Below, in pieces: positions 35,527 through 46,572 of a stretch of DNA of 64,000 nucleotides (position 1 is its first letter; every line of letters starts with the position of its first letter). Source of the stretch: Comamonas terrae (GTDB lineage Bacteria > Pseudomonadota > Gammaproteobacteria > Burkholderiales > Burkholderiaceae_C); the NCBI RefSeq assembly GCF_001544075.1, contig NZ_BCNT01000004.1:124001-188000 (forward strand). The letters are read 5' to 3'. Position numbers and translations under genes: made by a program. The notes beneath the pieces were generated by a model that was given only the letters and a program-made list of their open reading frames with translations, made no database searches and was not told where the DNA came from.

Positions 35527-35822
35527 GAAGACTTCTTAGGTGAGGAAGATGGGGTGGTGGCGCCAGAGTCCAGGCCTGCATCCAGGAAGGAGAACAGCCT
35601 GGGCTTTTGCTGGGGCACAGGGTCATGCCCTCCGTCGCACCACGGATGGCAGCGCGCCAGCCGGCGCACCGTCAGATAAGAGCCTACCGCAGCGCCGTGT
35701 TGCTCCAGCGCTTGAAGGGAATAGGCCGAGCAGGTCGGCTCGAACCGGCAAGCCGAGCCCAGCCAGGGACTGAGCAGCAGGCGGTAGCCGCGCACCAGGG
35801 CCATGAGCAGACGCTGCATCAT
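35523..35822 (-). CDS. yidD: Membrane protein insertion efficiency factor YidD
   Basis: A 99-residue protein with the family core LLMALVRGYRLLLSPWLGSACRFEPTCSAYSLQALEQHG and RRLARCHPWCDGGHDPVP. The three Cys and the amphipathic N-terminus are typical. Its start overlaps the rnpA stop (ATGATG) and its end overlaps yidC, so rnpA-yidD-yidC are coupled. Confidence 0.93.
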   Translation of the reverse strand: MMQRLLMALVRGYRLLLSPWLGSACRFEPTCSAYSLQALEQHGAAVGSYLTVRRLARCHPWCDGGHDPVPQQKPRLFSFLDAGLDSGATTPSSSPKKSS

Positions 35823-36397
35823 GGCGCTGCGCCCTCCCCAGGCGCTACCAGTTTGCAAGCATCTTGTGCTTTCTGCTCAAGGCTTGGGGCCGGTTCTTGA
35901 ATATTTTCTGGCGCGCCTGCAAGGGCGTCGGCGGCTTGCGCGCTTTCAGCATTCGCGCGCGCGATGCGGCGCACGGCGGCGGAGAACAGCTGCTGCAGCT
36001 CGCTGCGCACGGCCGCCTTGAGCGCGTCCGAAGTGGCGCTGACAAATTGCTTGCGATCGAAGCCCGCGCGCAGCCGCACCACATGCGCGGCGCATTGCAG
36101 CGCGGCCTCGTGCTCGCTGGCCACGGCCTGGATCTGGCGCTTGATCGTGTGGCGCGTGACCGAGCGGCGTGCCCAGCGCTTGGGCACCATGGCGCCCAGC
36201 CAGGCCTGCCGGCGCACCGCGCCAATGCCAAACAGGGCCTGCGGATCCTGAGATCCGGGCCCTGTCATGGGGTGGGCGGCCATGTCGCCGGCATCGGGCA
36301 GCAGCACCATGCGGTGCAGCGCGAAATGCGGCGTGCGGGCAATCGTGCCCGCCGACAGGGTCGCCTGGAATTGCGGACGCGTTTTCAGCCGTTGCAT
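35819..36397 (-). CDS. rnpA: Ribonuclease P protein component RnpA, C-terminally extended
   Basis: A 192-residue protein whose first 140 residues fit RnpA: MQRLKTRPQFQATLSAG, then PKRWARRSVTRHTIKRQIQ in the position of the conserved RNR helix. It assists RNase P RNA in tRNA 5' maturation. Most RnpA proteins are 110-150 residues; here an extra tail (SAQAADALAGAPENIQEP onward) adds about 45 residues of low complexity. The identity rests on the N-terminal motif and on its position after rpmH. Confidence 0.88.
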   Translation of the reverse strand: MQRLKTRPQFQATLSAGTIARTPHFALHRMVLLPDAGDMAAHPMTGPGSQDPQALFGIGAVRRQAWLGAMVPKRWARRSVTRHTIKRQIQAVASEHEAALQCAAHVVRLRAGFDRKQFVSATSDALKAAVRSELQQLFSAAVRRIARANAESAQAADALAGAPENIQEPAPSLEQKAQDACKLVAPGEGAAP

Positions 36398-36461
36398 ACC
36401 GATACCCCTGTGCAGGGGCCGTCAACACAGCGAAGGAGCAGACCGCCGAGCAAATCCGGCC

Positions 36462-36596
36462 TTAGACGGCCAGGCGCTTGCGACCCTTGGCGCGGCGAGC
36501 GTTGATCACGGCGCGGCCACCCTTGGTCTTCATGCGCACCAGGAAACCGTGGGTACGGGCGCGGCGGGTCTTGGAGGGCTGGTAAGTACGTTTCAT
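36462..36596 (-). CDS. rpmH: 50S ribosomal protein L34
   Basis: A 44-residue protein, [20 protein letters not shown] continuing to [11 protein letters not shown], the full-length bL34. AAGGAAC precedes the ATG. It is first of the rpmH-rnpA-yidD-yidC cluster and divergent from dnaA. Confidence 0.97.
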   Translation of the reverse strand: MKRTYQPSKTRRARTHGFLVRMKTKGGRAVINARRAKGRKRLAV

Positions 36597-37056
36597 GTTG
36601 GTTCCTTGAGAAGGTTCAGTATTTGCACGGCCTGCGACGACACTGTCGATGCCCTTGGCCGCCATACCCCGAAGGTACGGCCGGCGCAAAAGCATCCGGT
36701 TGGCGCAGGCCCTGTCTATTTCGGCCCGGCGCGTCCAGGGCACGATTTGCACGTGCCCAAACAGGCGCCCGACCCATATCACCCTGAACACATTCAGGGA
36801 AACCCGCGATTATCACAGTGTTGGGCCTTTGATGCAATGACCCCAGAACTTGCTAAGAACGGCTGCGCGCCCGCGTCAAGCCCTGTGCATGTGTCGCGGT
36901 TTCTTTACAAACAGGCCGCCTCCGATCCATTAGGATGTGCAGCCTATCCCGCACCGCACCGGGGGACAGCATCCTGATATTTTGTGGATAACTTCCGCAA
37001 AAGCTACAATGGCAGCCCCGTAACTGTTCCTCCTATCCACAACTAGACTTTTGACA
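36597..37056. other. rpmH-dnaA intergenic region (conventional oriC position)
   Basis: A 460-bp gap with one perfect DnaA box TGTGGATAA (36983-36991) and one near box CTATCCACA (37033-37041). It also holds a perfect dyad CCCTGAA/TTCAGGG (36782-36799). Its base content is mixed, with no long AT-rich block. It holds divergent promoters for rpmH and dnaA. Two boxes suit dnaA autoregulation but are few for an origin. Confidence 0.6.
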
Positions 37057-38463
37057 ATGACAGAGGAACCTACCAACGACGCAGGCCAGGCCCTGTGGCA
37101 AGTCTGCGTTGAGCAACTGGGTCAGGAGCTGCCGGAGCAGCAATTCAACACCTGGATCAAGCCGCTGACGGCACAAGTGGCCGAAGACTTCTCCAAGGTC
37201 ACGGTGTATGTGGCCAACCGCTTCAAACTCGACTGGATCCGCGCGCAATATGCGGGCCGCATCTCGGCCATGCTGGAGTCCCTGTACGGCCAGCCCGTGA
37301 CGCTGGAGTTGGCGCTCGCTCACCGAGAAAGCGTTGTCCGCACCTATGTGCGCCCACCCTCGGGCGAGCGCCACGCGCCGCCCGAGACCGTGGCCGTCGC
37401 CGTGCCCACGGTCAGCCCCGAGGAAACGGCCGCGCCGGTCTTCCGCACCCGCCTGAACCCCGCCCTCACCTTCGAGACGCTGGTCGAGGGTACGGCCAAC
37501 CGCATGGCGCGCTCGGCCGCCATGCACGTGGCGGGCTCGCCCGGCCACCTGTACAACCCGCTGTTCATCTACGGCGGCGTGGGCCTGGGCAAGACCCACC
37601 TGGTGCATGCCGTGGGCAACAAGCTGCTGGCCGACAAGCCGGACGCCAAGGTTCTCTACATCCATGCCGAGCAGTTCGTCTCGGATGTGGTCAAGGCCTA
37701 CCAGCGCCGCACCTTCGACGAATTCAAGGAGCGCTACCACTCGCTTGACCTGCTGCTGATCGACGACGTGCAGTTCTTCGCCAACAAGGACCGCACGCAG
37801 GAAGAGTTCTTCAACGCCTTCGAGGCCCTGCTGGCCAAGAAGAGCCATATCGTGATGACCTCGGACACCTACCCCAAGGGCCTGGCAAACATTCACGAAC
37901 GTCTGGTATCCCGCTTCGATTCGGGCCTGACAGTCGCCATCGAGCCGCCAGAACTCGAGATGCGCGTGGCCATCCTGATCAACAAGGCGCGTGCGGAAAA
38001 CGCGGAGATGCCCGAAGAAGTGGCCTTTTTCGTGGCGAAGAACGTGCGTTCCAACGTGCGCGAGCTCGAAGGCGCGCTGCGCAAGATCCTGGCCTACTCG
38101 CGCTTCAACCAGAAGGAAGTTTCCATCCAGCTGGCCCGCGAGGCGCTGCGCGATCTGCTCAGTATCCAGAATCGCCAGATTTCTGTGGAAAACATCCAGA
38201 AGACGGTGGCCGACTACTACAAGATCAAGGTCGCCGACATGTACAGCAAGAAGCGCCCGGCCAGCATTGCCCGGCCGCGCCAGATTGCCATGTACCTGGC
38301 CAAGGAGCTGACGCAAAAGAGCCTGCCCGAGATCGGCGAGCTGTTCGGCGGACGCGACCACACCACGGTGCTGCACGCGGTGCGCAAGATCGCGGGCGAG
38401 CGCCAGCAGCTGACCGAGCTGAACCAGCAGCTGCACGTGCTGGAGCAGACGCTCAAGGGATGA
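37057..38463 (+). CDS. dnaA: Chromosomal replication initiator DnaA
   Basis: A 468-residue initiator: N-terminal domain I ([20 protein letters not shown]), a linker, an AAA+ core with [13 protein letters not shown] (Walker A) and [10 protein letters not shown] (Walker B), and a C-terminal domain IV with [11 protein letters not shown] (box-binding signature). It binds DnaA boxes and melts the origin. ATG 37057 (MTEEPTND) is chosen; a TTG two codons before is in frame. No clear Shine-Dalgarno precedes it. A DnaA-box-like site 16 bp upstream suggests autoregulation. Confidence 0.97.
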   Translation: MTEEPTNDAGQALWQVCVEQLGQELPEQQFNTWIKPLTAQVAEDFSKVTVYVANRFKLDWIRAQYAGRISAMLESLYGQPVTLELALAHRESVVRTYVRPPSGERHAPPETVAVAVPTVSPEETAAPVFRTRLNPALTFETLVEGTANRMARSAAMHVAGSPGHLYNPLFIYGGVGLGKTHLVHAVGNKLLADKPDAKVLYIHAEQFVSDVVKAYQRRTFDEFKERYHSLDLLLIDDVQFFANKDRTQEEFFNAFEALLAKKSHIVMTSDTYPKGLANIHERLVSRFDSGLTVAIEPPELEMRVAILINKARAENAEMPEEVAFFVAKNVRSNVRELEGALRKILAYSRFNQKEVSIQLAREALRDLLSIQNRQISVENIQKTVADYYKIKVADMYSKKRPASIARPRQIAMYLAKELTQKSLPEIGELFGGRDHTTVLHAVRKIAGERQQLTELNQQLHVLEQTLKG

Positions 38464-38652
38464 TGGAAATGGGTCCCGGGCTGCCCAGGAAAGCGCTTTT
38501 CCCCTTGGTGCAGCCCGGTGACGAAAACTCCTCCATGAATACCGCCCGCGCACGGCAAAATGGAGGATTCACGCGGCATGAGGGAGCGTCCGCCCCATCC
38601 GGCGGATGCCGCCGCGGCAAAGCAAATGCGCACTTAAATAACTGAGGTTGAC

Positions 38653-39771
38653 ATGATCGTCCTGAAAGCCACACAAGACAAAGTTCTAGCGGTCCTGCAA
38701 TCGGTGTCCGGCATTGTCGAGCGCCGCCACACCCTGCCCATTCTGGCGAACGTGCTGATCAAGAAGACCGGCAACGCCATGCAGCTGACGACCAGCGACC
38801 TGGAAATCCAGATCCGCACCACGGCCGAACTCGGCGGCGACACCGGCGACTTCACCACCACCGTGGGCGCGCGCAAGCTGATCGACATCCTCAAGACCAT
38901 GCCCGGCGACCAGACCGTGAGCCTGGAGACCCAGCAGTCCAAGATGGTCCTGAAGGGCGGCAAGAGCCGCTTCACGCTGCAGACCCTGCCGGCCGAGGAC
39001 TTCCCGCTGGTGCAGGAATCGGCCGCCTTCGGCCCCGCGTTCAGCGTGCCCCAGAAGGTGCTCAAGGACCTGCTGGGCCAGGTCTCGTTCGCCATGGCCG
39101 TGCAGGACATCCGCTACTACCTCAACGGCATCCTGTTCGTGGCCGAGGGCAAGCAGCTGTCGCTGGTGGCCACCGACGGCCACCGCCTGGCCTGGGCCAG
39201 CGCAACGCTGGACGTGGAAGTGCCCAAGCAGGAAGTGATCCTGCCGCGCAAGACCGTGCTGGAGTTGCAGCGCCTGCTGTCGGATGCCAGCGGCGACAAC
39301 CAGCCCGTGATCGAGATGCAGTTCGCGAACAACCAGGCCAAGTTCACCTTCGGCGGCATGGAGTTCGTGACCAAGCTGGTCGAGGGCAAGTTCCCCGACT
39401 ACAACCGCGTCATCCCGCGCAACCACACCAACAGCGTGACCCTGGGTCGCGCCCCGCTGCTGGCCAGCCTGCAGCGCACGGCCATCATGACCAGCGACAA
39501 ATTCAAGGGCGTGCGCCTGACGGTGGAGCCCGGCACGCTGCGTGTGGCGTCCAACAATGCCGAGCAGGAAGAGGCCATGGACGAGCTCGACATCGACTAC
39601 GGCGGCGACACCATCGAGATCGGCTTCAACGTGACCTACCTGATCGACGTGCTCTCCAACATGAGCCAGGACATGGTGAAGATCGACCTGCAGGACGGCA
39701 ACAGCTCGGCGCTGATCACCATCCCCGAGAACGACAGCTTCAAGTACGTCGTCATGCCCATGCGCATCTGA
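38653..39771 (+). CDS. dnaN: DNA polymerase III sliding clamp, beta subunit
   Basis: A 372-residue clamp beginning MIVLKATQDKVLAVLQSVSG and ending YVVMPMRI, the standard three-fold beta-clamp sequence. It encircles DNA and tethers polymerase III. It lies 189 bp after dnaA with its own leader and precedes gyrB, the conserved order without recF between. Confidence 0.97.
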   Translation: MIVLKATQDKVLAVLQSVSGIVERRHTLPILANVLIKKTGNAMQLTTSDLEIQIRTTAELGGDTGDFTTTVGARKLIDILKTMPGDQTVSLETQQSKMVLKGGKSRFTLQTLPAEDFPLVQESAAFGPAFSVPQKVLKDLLGQVSFAMAVQDIRYYLNGILFVAEGKQLSLVATDGHRLAWASATLDVEVPKQEVILPRKTVLELQRLLSDASGDNQPVIEMQFANNQAKFTFGGMEFVTKLVEGKFPDYNRVIPRNHTNSVTLGRAPLLASLQRTAIMTSDKFKGVRLTVEPGTLRVASNNAEQEEAMDELDIDYGGDTIEIGFNVTYLIDVLSNMSQDMVKIDLQDGNSSALITIPENDSFKYVVMPMRI

Positions 39772-39811
39772 CCGCATCGCACCGCACGGGCAACCGCACG
39801 ACGGACTTCTA

Positions 39812-42508
<2,697 letters not shown>

Positions 42509-42543
42509 GTCTCTGAACAAACGGACATCTGCAAAACCCCACA

Positions 42544-42572
42544 CGGCCACCCACAGGTGGCCGTTTTTTTTT
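42544..42572 (+). terminator. Terminator of gyrB
   Basis: CGGCCACC and GGTGGCCG form a perfect 8-bp stem with a 4-base loop, followed by eight T residues, 36 bp after the stop. Confidence 0.93.
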
Positions 42573-42596
42573 ATTTCTTGGCCTACACCGTACTCC

Positions 42597-42851
42597 ATGC
42601 TTGCCATGGCCCCTGCTATCTCTGACTTCCTGCACAGCCAGCAAGCACTGGCCGACGCCCCACTGGCAGCGGAAGACGAGGCATCCGTTCAGTGGACATG
42701 CCGAGGCCGCAAGCAGATGCATGGGGATGGCAATGGGTGGTGGTTGGCGATGGGGAGCGCGCCCCTGCCGTTCCAGGGCATCGGCCATGCGCGCCGCGAG
42801 GGCAATGCCTACGCCCGGGTGCCGACAAAGTTCGGCCCGCTGCAACGCTGA
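42597..42851 (+). other. Doubtful 84-codon open frame
   Basis: ATG at 42597 opens a frame (MLAMAPAISDFLHSQQALA and so on) ending at 42851, after the gyrB terminator. It has no ribosome-binding site and no recognisable motif. The frame also continues upstream into gyrB in another reading. It could be a remnant or chance frame. Nothing else is seen in 42573-42882. Confidence 0.25.
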
Positions 42852-42882
42852 GCGGACTCCGGGCGAACGATTCGCCGGGCAA

Positions 42883-43500
42883 TCAGCCCAGCTTCCGCAC
42901 CGAAGCCCTGGCTTTCACCCGCTCGAAGTGGGCCGCCACGCGCGGAAACTCGGCGATGTCCACGCCGTCACCCTGGAGCCAGCCGGCGACGGTGTACAGA
43001 TAGCCGTCGGCCACGGTGAACTGCTCGCCCATCACCCAGGTCTTGTCGCCCAGGTAGTGCTGCTCGATCACGGCAAAGCAGTCGCGCATGTTCTGCGGTA
43101 CCTTGGCGCGCATGCCGGCCTGGGCGGCCTCGTCGTCGGCCCAGCGCGAGGCGCGCGGGCGGTGGGCATGGGCGATGTGCACGGTGGATGCCAGATACGC
43201 ATTGAACTCCTGCAGCTGCGCCAACGCGAAGGGATCGTGAAGCGGCGCCAGATTGGCCTGGGGATGGGTCTGCGCCACGTACAGCAGCAGCGCGGGAACC
43301 TCGGTCAGCACGCCGCGCTCTGTGACCAGCGCGGGCACGCGGCCCTTGGGGTTGATGGCCAGGTATTCGGGGCTGCGCTGCTGGTTGTCGGCAAAGCTCA
43401 GCGTCTTGAGCGTGAATTGCGCGCCGGCTTCATGCAGCGCGATGAGCACGGCCTGCGCGCAGGTGCCGGCAGCGTAGTACAGCGTGAGTGGGGTAGCCAA
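42883..43500 (-). CDS. Glutathione S-transferase family protein
   Basis: A 205-residue GST: thioredoxin-like domain (LTLYYAAGTCAQAVLIALHEAG, INPKGRVPALVTERG) and an all-helical C-terminal domain (WVMGEQFTVADGYLYTVAGWL). The YYAAGTCA start resembles beta-class bacterial GSTs, with Cys near residue 12 as a possible catalytic residue. The start is TTG at 43500, with AGGGGA five bases before it. There is no upstream ATG close to the family N-terminus. Confidence 0.88.
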   Translation of the reverse strand: MATPLTLYYAAGTCAQAVLIALHEAGAQFTLKTLSFADNQQRSPEYLAINPKGRVPALVTERGVLTEVPALLLYVAQTHPQANLAPLHDPFALAQLQEFNAYLASTVHIAHAHRPRASRWADDEAAQAGMRAKVPQNMRDCFAVIEQHYLGDKTWVMGEQFTVADGYLYTVAGWLQGDGVDIAEFPRVAAHFERVKARASVRKLG

Positions 43501-43666
43501 GATCCGTCCCCTGTGTTGATCAGCCGCCCAGTGTAGGGCGTGCACCGCTGCGGTGCCCGGCTCCGAATTCCCTGGCCGCGGCCTGCACATGGCGGCCGCG
43601 GCGGGCAGGGGTGGCCGTCTCGTGGCAGCATCGCTTTCTTGTTGATGCGCCGACCCGAAACCCCGA

Positions 43667-44077
43667 ATGAAATCCTCCATCCGCATCGTCGATGTAGACC
43701 GGCTCGAGACCTGGAGCAAATACCGAAGCGGCCTGTGCGACAGCTGCGCGGCCAACTGCTGCACCATGCCGCTGGAAGTGCGGCTGTCGGACCTTGTGCG
43801 CCTGGAGCTGGTCGACCCCTTCGAGGTGGAGAACGTGGACCCCAAGCTGATCGCCCGGCGGCTGCTCAAGGCCCGGCTGATCGACCACTACAACCCCAAG
43901 CACAACATCTTCACCATGGCGCGGCGCGCCAGCGGCGACTGCAATTTCCTGGACGAGAAGACGCGGCGCTGCACGGTGTACGACAAGCGCCCCGAGACCT
44001 GCCGCCTGCACCCGCAGAAAAAGAGCCCCAAGCCGGGTTTCTGCGCCTACGGCGCCAATGCGCTGCAGCGCCGCTGA
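43667..44077 (+). CDS. YkgJ-family cysteine-cluster protein
   Basis: A 136-residue protein with eight cysteines arranged as in the YkgJ (UPF0153) family: CDSCAANCC near the start and CNFLDEKTRRCTVYDKRPETCRLHP later, then GFCAYG. The cluster probably binds Zn or an Fe-S group. The function is unknown. A ferredoxin gene starts 21 bp downstream on the same strand, so the two are likely co-transcribed. Confidence 0.85.
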   Translation: MKSSIRIVDVDRLETWSKYRSGLCDSCAANCCTMPLEVRLSDLVRLELVDPFEVENVDPKLIARRLLKARLIDHYNPKHNIFTMARRASGDCNFLDEKTRRCTVYDKRPETCRLHPQKKSPKPGFCAYGANALQRR

Positions 44078-44098
44078 ACCCAACACGCGCCGCATCCC

Positions 44099-44341
44099 AT
44101 GCACGCCCCGCGCAAGGCCCTGCCCGAAGTCGATACCCAGCGCTGCACCGGCTGCGGCTGGTGCGTGGGCGTCTGCCCACCCCATGTGCTGTCGCTGCAG
44201 GTGCAGGGCACGGACCGCTTCGGCCCCAAGCGCTCAGTGCTGCACGATGCGCCCGGCTGCACGGGCTGCGCGCTGTGCGCGGTGCGCTGCCCCTTCGATG
44301 CCATCCGCATGGTGCGCAGGGATGCGCTGAAAGCGGATTGA
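44099..44341 (+). CDS. 2[4Fe-4S] ferredoxin-type protein
   Basis: An 80-residue protein with two complete CxxCxxCxxxCP motifs: Cys16, 19, 22, 26 and Cys54, 57, 60, 64. These bind two [4Fe-4S] clusters for electron transfer. There is no other domain. It follows the YkgJ-type gene. The partner enzyme is not in the window. Confidence 0.88.
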   Translation: MHAPRKALPEVDTQRCTGCGWCVGVCPPHVLSLQVQGTDRFGPKRSVLHDAPGCTGCALCAVRCPFDAIRMVRRDALKAD

Positions 44342-44351
44342 TCCAGGCGGG

Positions 44352-45749
44352 TCAATCCGCCAGCGCCGGCAGCCAGATGCGGGCCATGAGCCCGGGATGC
44401 AGGTTGTGAAAGCTGAGCCTGCCGCCATGCAGCTGCACGATGGCCAGCACGCTGGCCAGGCCCAGCCCGTAGCCCTGCCGGTCCGAGTCCGCGCGGTAAA
44501 AGCGCGTGGTCATGTGCTCCATGGTCTGCGGGTCCACGCCCTGCCCCTTGTCCTGCACGGTGATCTCCACGCCCCAGGCACCGCCTTCGGCGCCGTGCTC
44601 GTGCGCCATGCCGGCATGCAGCAGCACGTCGCAGCCATGCTCGCTGTGGGGGACGGCGCCGTACTTGATGGCGTTGTCCACCAGGTTCGCCACGGCGCTG
44701 GCGATCAGATCGCCATCGCCCAGGGCCACGGGCTCGCCCTGGGTGTCCAGCTGCATGATGCCGCCGCTGTCTTCCACCAGGGGCTGGTAGAACTCCAGCA
44801 CGTCGATCAGCAGGGCCTTGAGGTCCACCGGCGCGAAGTTCTTGCGGCTGGCGCCGCTTTCCACCTCGGCGATCTGCAGCAGCTTGTCGAACACCACGCC
44901 GAGTTCGGCCACCTCCTGCGCCACGGCGGCCAGCGTGGCCGACTGCTCGGCCACCGGCGCCTGCTGGGCGTTGCGCAGCCGCAGCAGGATGCGCGTGAGC
45001 GGCGTGCGCAGGTTGTGCGCAATGGTGTTGGAGACGTGGCGTATGCCTTCCATCAGCTGCTCGAGGCGGTCGAGCATGGTGTTGATGTCCTTGTTGAGCA
45101 GCGTGAACTCGTCCTCGCGCCCGCTGGTGGGAATGCGCTGGCGCAGGTCGCCGGCGGCCACGCGGGCCATGGTGCTGCGGATGTCGACGGCGCGCTCGTC
45201 CACCACGCGGCGGAACACCAGCGCCCCCACCACGGCCATGGCCAGGGCCGCCAGCGCGGCCAGCAGGCTGGCCTGGCCGAACAGGTCTTCCATGTCGCGC
45301 TGCAGCTGCATGTCGCTGCCCACGGCCAGCAGGTCGCCGTTGGGCAGCTCGGCCACGCCCACGCGGCCGGTCACCACCTTGCCGTTGCGCATGACCTTGA
45401 GCTCGCGCACGCCCATGGTGGTCAGGCGCCGGGTGCGCAGCAGGTCGGCATTGCCGACGATGGGCGTGCCGTCGGAGTGCATCAGGATGATGATTTCCGT
45501 ATCGGTGTCCACGCCGTCGCGCAGCGTCTGGTTGATCTCGTTTTCCAGCGCGGCCGGGCCGTATTTGATCGAGTGCTCCATGAGGCGGCGCAGGTGGATT
45601 TCCGCCTGCTTGTCCAGCCGCGCGCGCACCACGCCCACGGTCTGCACGTAGAACACCGACAGCACGATGCACATGGTCAGCACCATGAGGCCGCCGTAGC
45701 TCAGCGCCAGCCGGAATGCCAGCGAGCTCCAGGGTTTGGCCAGCGCCAT
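44352..45749 (-). CDS. Sensor histidine kinase of the metal-efflux locus
   Basis: A 465-residue membrane kinase with two transmembrane helices (about 20-45 and 165-190), a periplasmic sensor between, a HAMP domain, the phospho-acceptor box SNTIAHNLRTPLTRI and the ATP-binding N box (NLVDNAIKYG), GQGVDP and GYGLGLA. It phosphorylates the adjacent response regulator, whose stop overlaps this start (TGATG). Given the czc genes upstream, it probably senses periplasmic metal; the ligand is inferred. A GTG one codon earlier is an alternative start. Confidence 0.88.
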   Translation of the reverse strand: MALAKPWSSLAFRLALSYGGLMVLTMCIVLSVFYVQTVGVVRARLDKQAEIHLRRLMEHSIKYGPAALENEINQTLRDGVDTDTEIIILMHSDGTPIVGNADLLRTRRLTTMGVRELKVMRNGKVVTGRVGVAELPNGDLLAVGSDMQLQRDMEDLFGQASLLAALAALAMAVVGALVFRRVVDERAVDIRSTMARVAAGDLRQRIPTSGREDEFTLLNKDINTMLDRLEQLMEGIRHVSNTIAHNLRTPLTRILLRLRNAQQAPVAEQSATLAAVAQEVAELGVVFDKLLQIAEVESGASRKNFAPVDLKALLIDVLEFYQPLVEDSGGIMQLDTQGEPVALGDGDLIASAVANLVDNAIKYGAVPHSEHGCDVLLHAGMAHEHGAEGGAWGVEITVQDKGQGVDPQTMEHMTTRFYRADSDRQGYGLGLASVLAIVQLHGGRLSFHNLHPGLMARIWLPALAD

Positions 45750-46453
45750 CACGCCACCTCGGGCAAGTCCTGCGGTCTGTCGGAGAGGCTGTAGCCCACG
45801 CCGCGCACCGTGTGGATCAGCGCCGGCTCGAAGCCCTTGTCCACCTTGCTGCGCAAGCGGCTGATGTGCACGTCGATCACGTTGGTCTGCGGATCGAACC
45901 GGTAGTCCCAGACCGATTCCAGCAGCATGGTGCGCGTGACGATCTGGTGCGCATGCTGCATGAGAAAGGCCAGCAGGCGGAATTCGCGCGGCTGCAGGGT
46001 CAGCGCCACGCCGGCGCGCTCGGCGCTGCGCGTGATCAGGTTGACGCGCAGGTCGGCCACGCGCATCTCGCGCGCCGGCGCCGGGATCTGCGCGCGCCGC
46101 ACCAGGGCTTCGAGGCGGGCCGAGAGTTCGGAGAACGCAAAAGGTTTGGTCAGGTAGTCGTCGCAGCCGGCCTTGAGGCCGCGCACGCGCTCGTCGGTGG
46201 CCGACAGCGCGCTGAGCACCAGCACCGGCGTCTGCTTGCCCATGGAGCGCAGCGTCTGCAGGATCTGCAGCCCGTCGAAGCCGCCGGGCAGCATGCGGTC
46301 CAGGATGATCACGTCCCAGTTCTCGCCCACGGCCTGCGCAATGCCCTGCACGCCATCGGAGCAGACGCTGACATGCGCGCCTTGCTGACGCAGCCCTTCA
46401 GCGATGTAGCGCGCATTGAGCGCGTCGTCTTCGATGATGAGATAGCGGTACAT
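45749..46453 (-). CDS. OmpR-family response regulator of the metal-efflux locus
   Basis: A 234-residue regulator: receiver domain with acidic pocket IIEDD, phospho-acceptor Asp52 in LDRMLPGG and the Lys in LTKPF, then a winged-helix DNA-binding domain (LTLQPREFRLLAFLMQH, NVIDVHISRLRSKVD, HTVRGVGYSL). It should control the czc-type efflux genes upstream on the same strand. A 32-bp dyad lies immediately before its start. Confidence 0.93.
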   Translation of the reverse strand: MYRYLIIEDDALNARYIAEGLRQQGAHVSVCSDGVQGIAQAVGENWDVIILDRMLPGGFDGLQILQTLRSMGKQTPVLVLSALSATDERVRGLKAGCDDYLTKPFAFSELSARLEALVRRAQIPAPAREMRVADLRVNLITRSAERAGVALTLQPREFRLLAFLMQHAHQIVTRTMLLESVWDYRFDPQTNVIDVHISRLRSKVDKGFEPALIHTVRGVGYSLSDRPQDLPEVA

Positions 46454-46456
46454 GCG

Positions 46457-46488
46457 GTGTCTGTCTTTGCCCTGGGAAAGGCAGACAC
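46457..46488. promoter_or_regulatory. Near-perfect 12-bp dyad before the response regulator gene
   Basis: GTGTCTGTCTTT and AAAGGCAGACAC are inverted arms with one mismatch and an 8-base centre (GCCCTGGG). The dyad lies 3-35 bp upstream of the regulator's ATG. It could be a regulator-binding site or a leader hairpin that limits readthrough from czcC. Confidence 0.5.
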
Positions 46489-46572
46489 TATACGGCGCAC
46501 CGGATTGCACTTGCTCTGCAGCCGGTGTTGCGGGAGATGGCGTGGGAACGGCCTCCATCTCCATGCTCCGCA

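Noticed and set aside
37051-37056. TTG start for dnaA two codons upstream
   Set aside because: The ATG at 37057 gives the family-like N-terminus MTEEP; neither has a good Shine-Dalgarno, so the stronger codon was kept.
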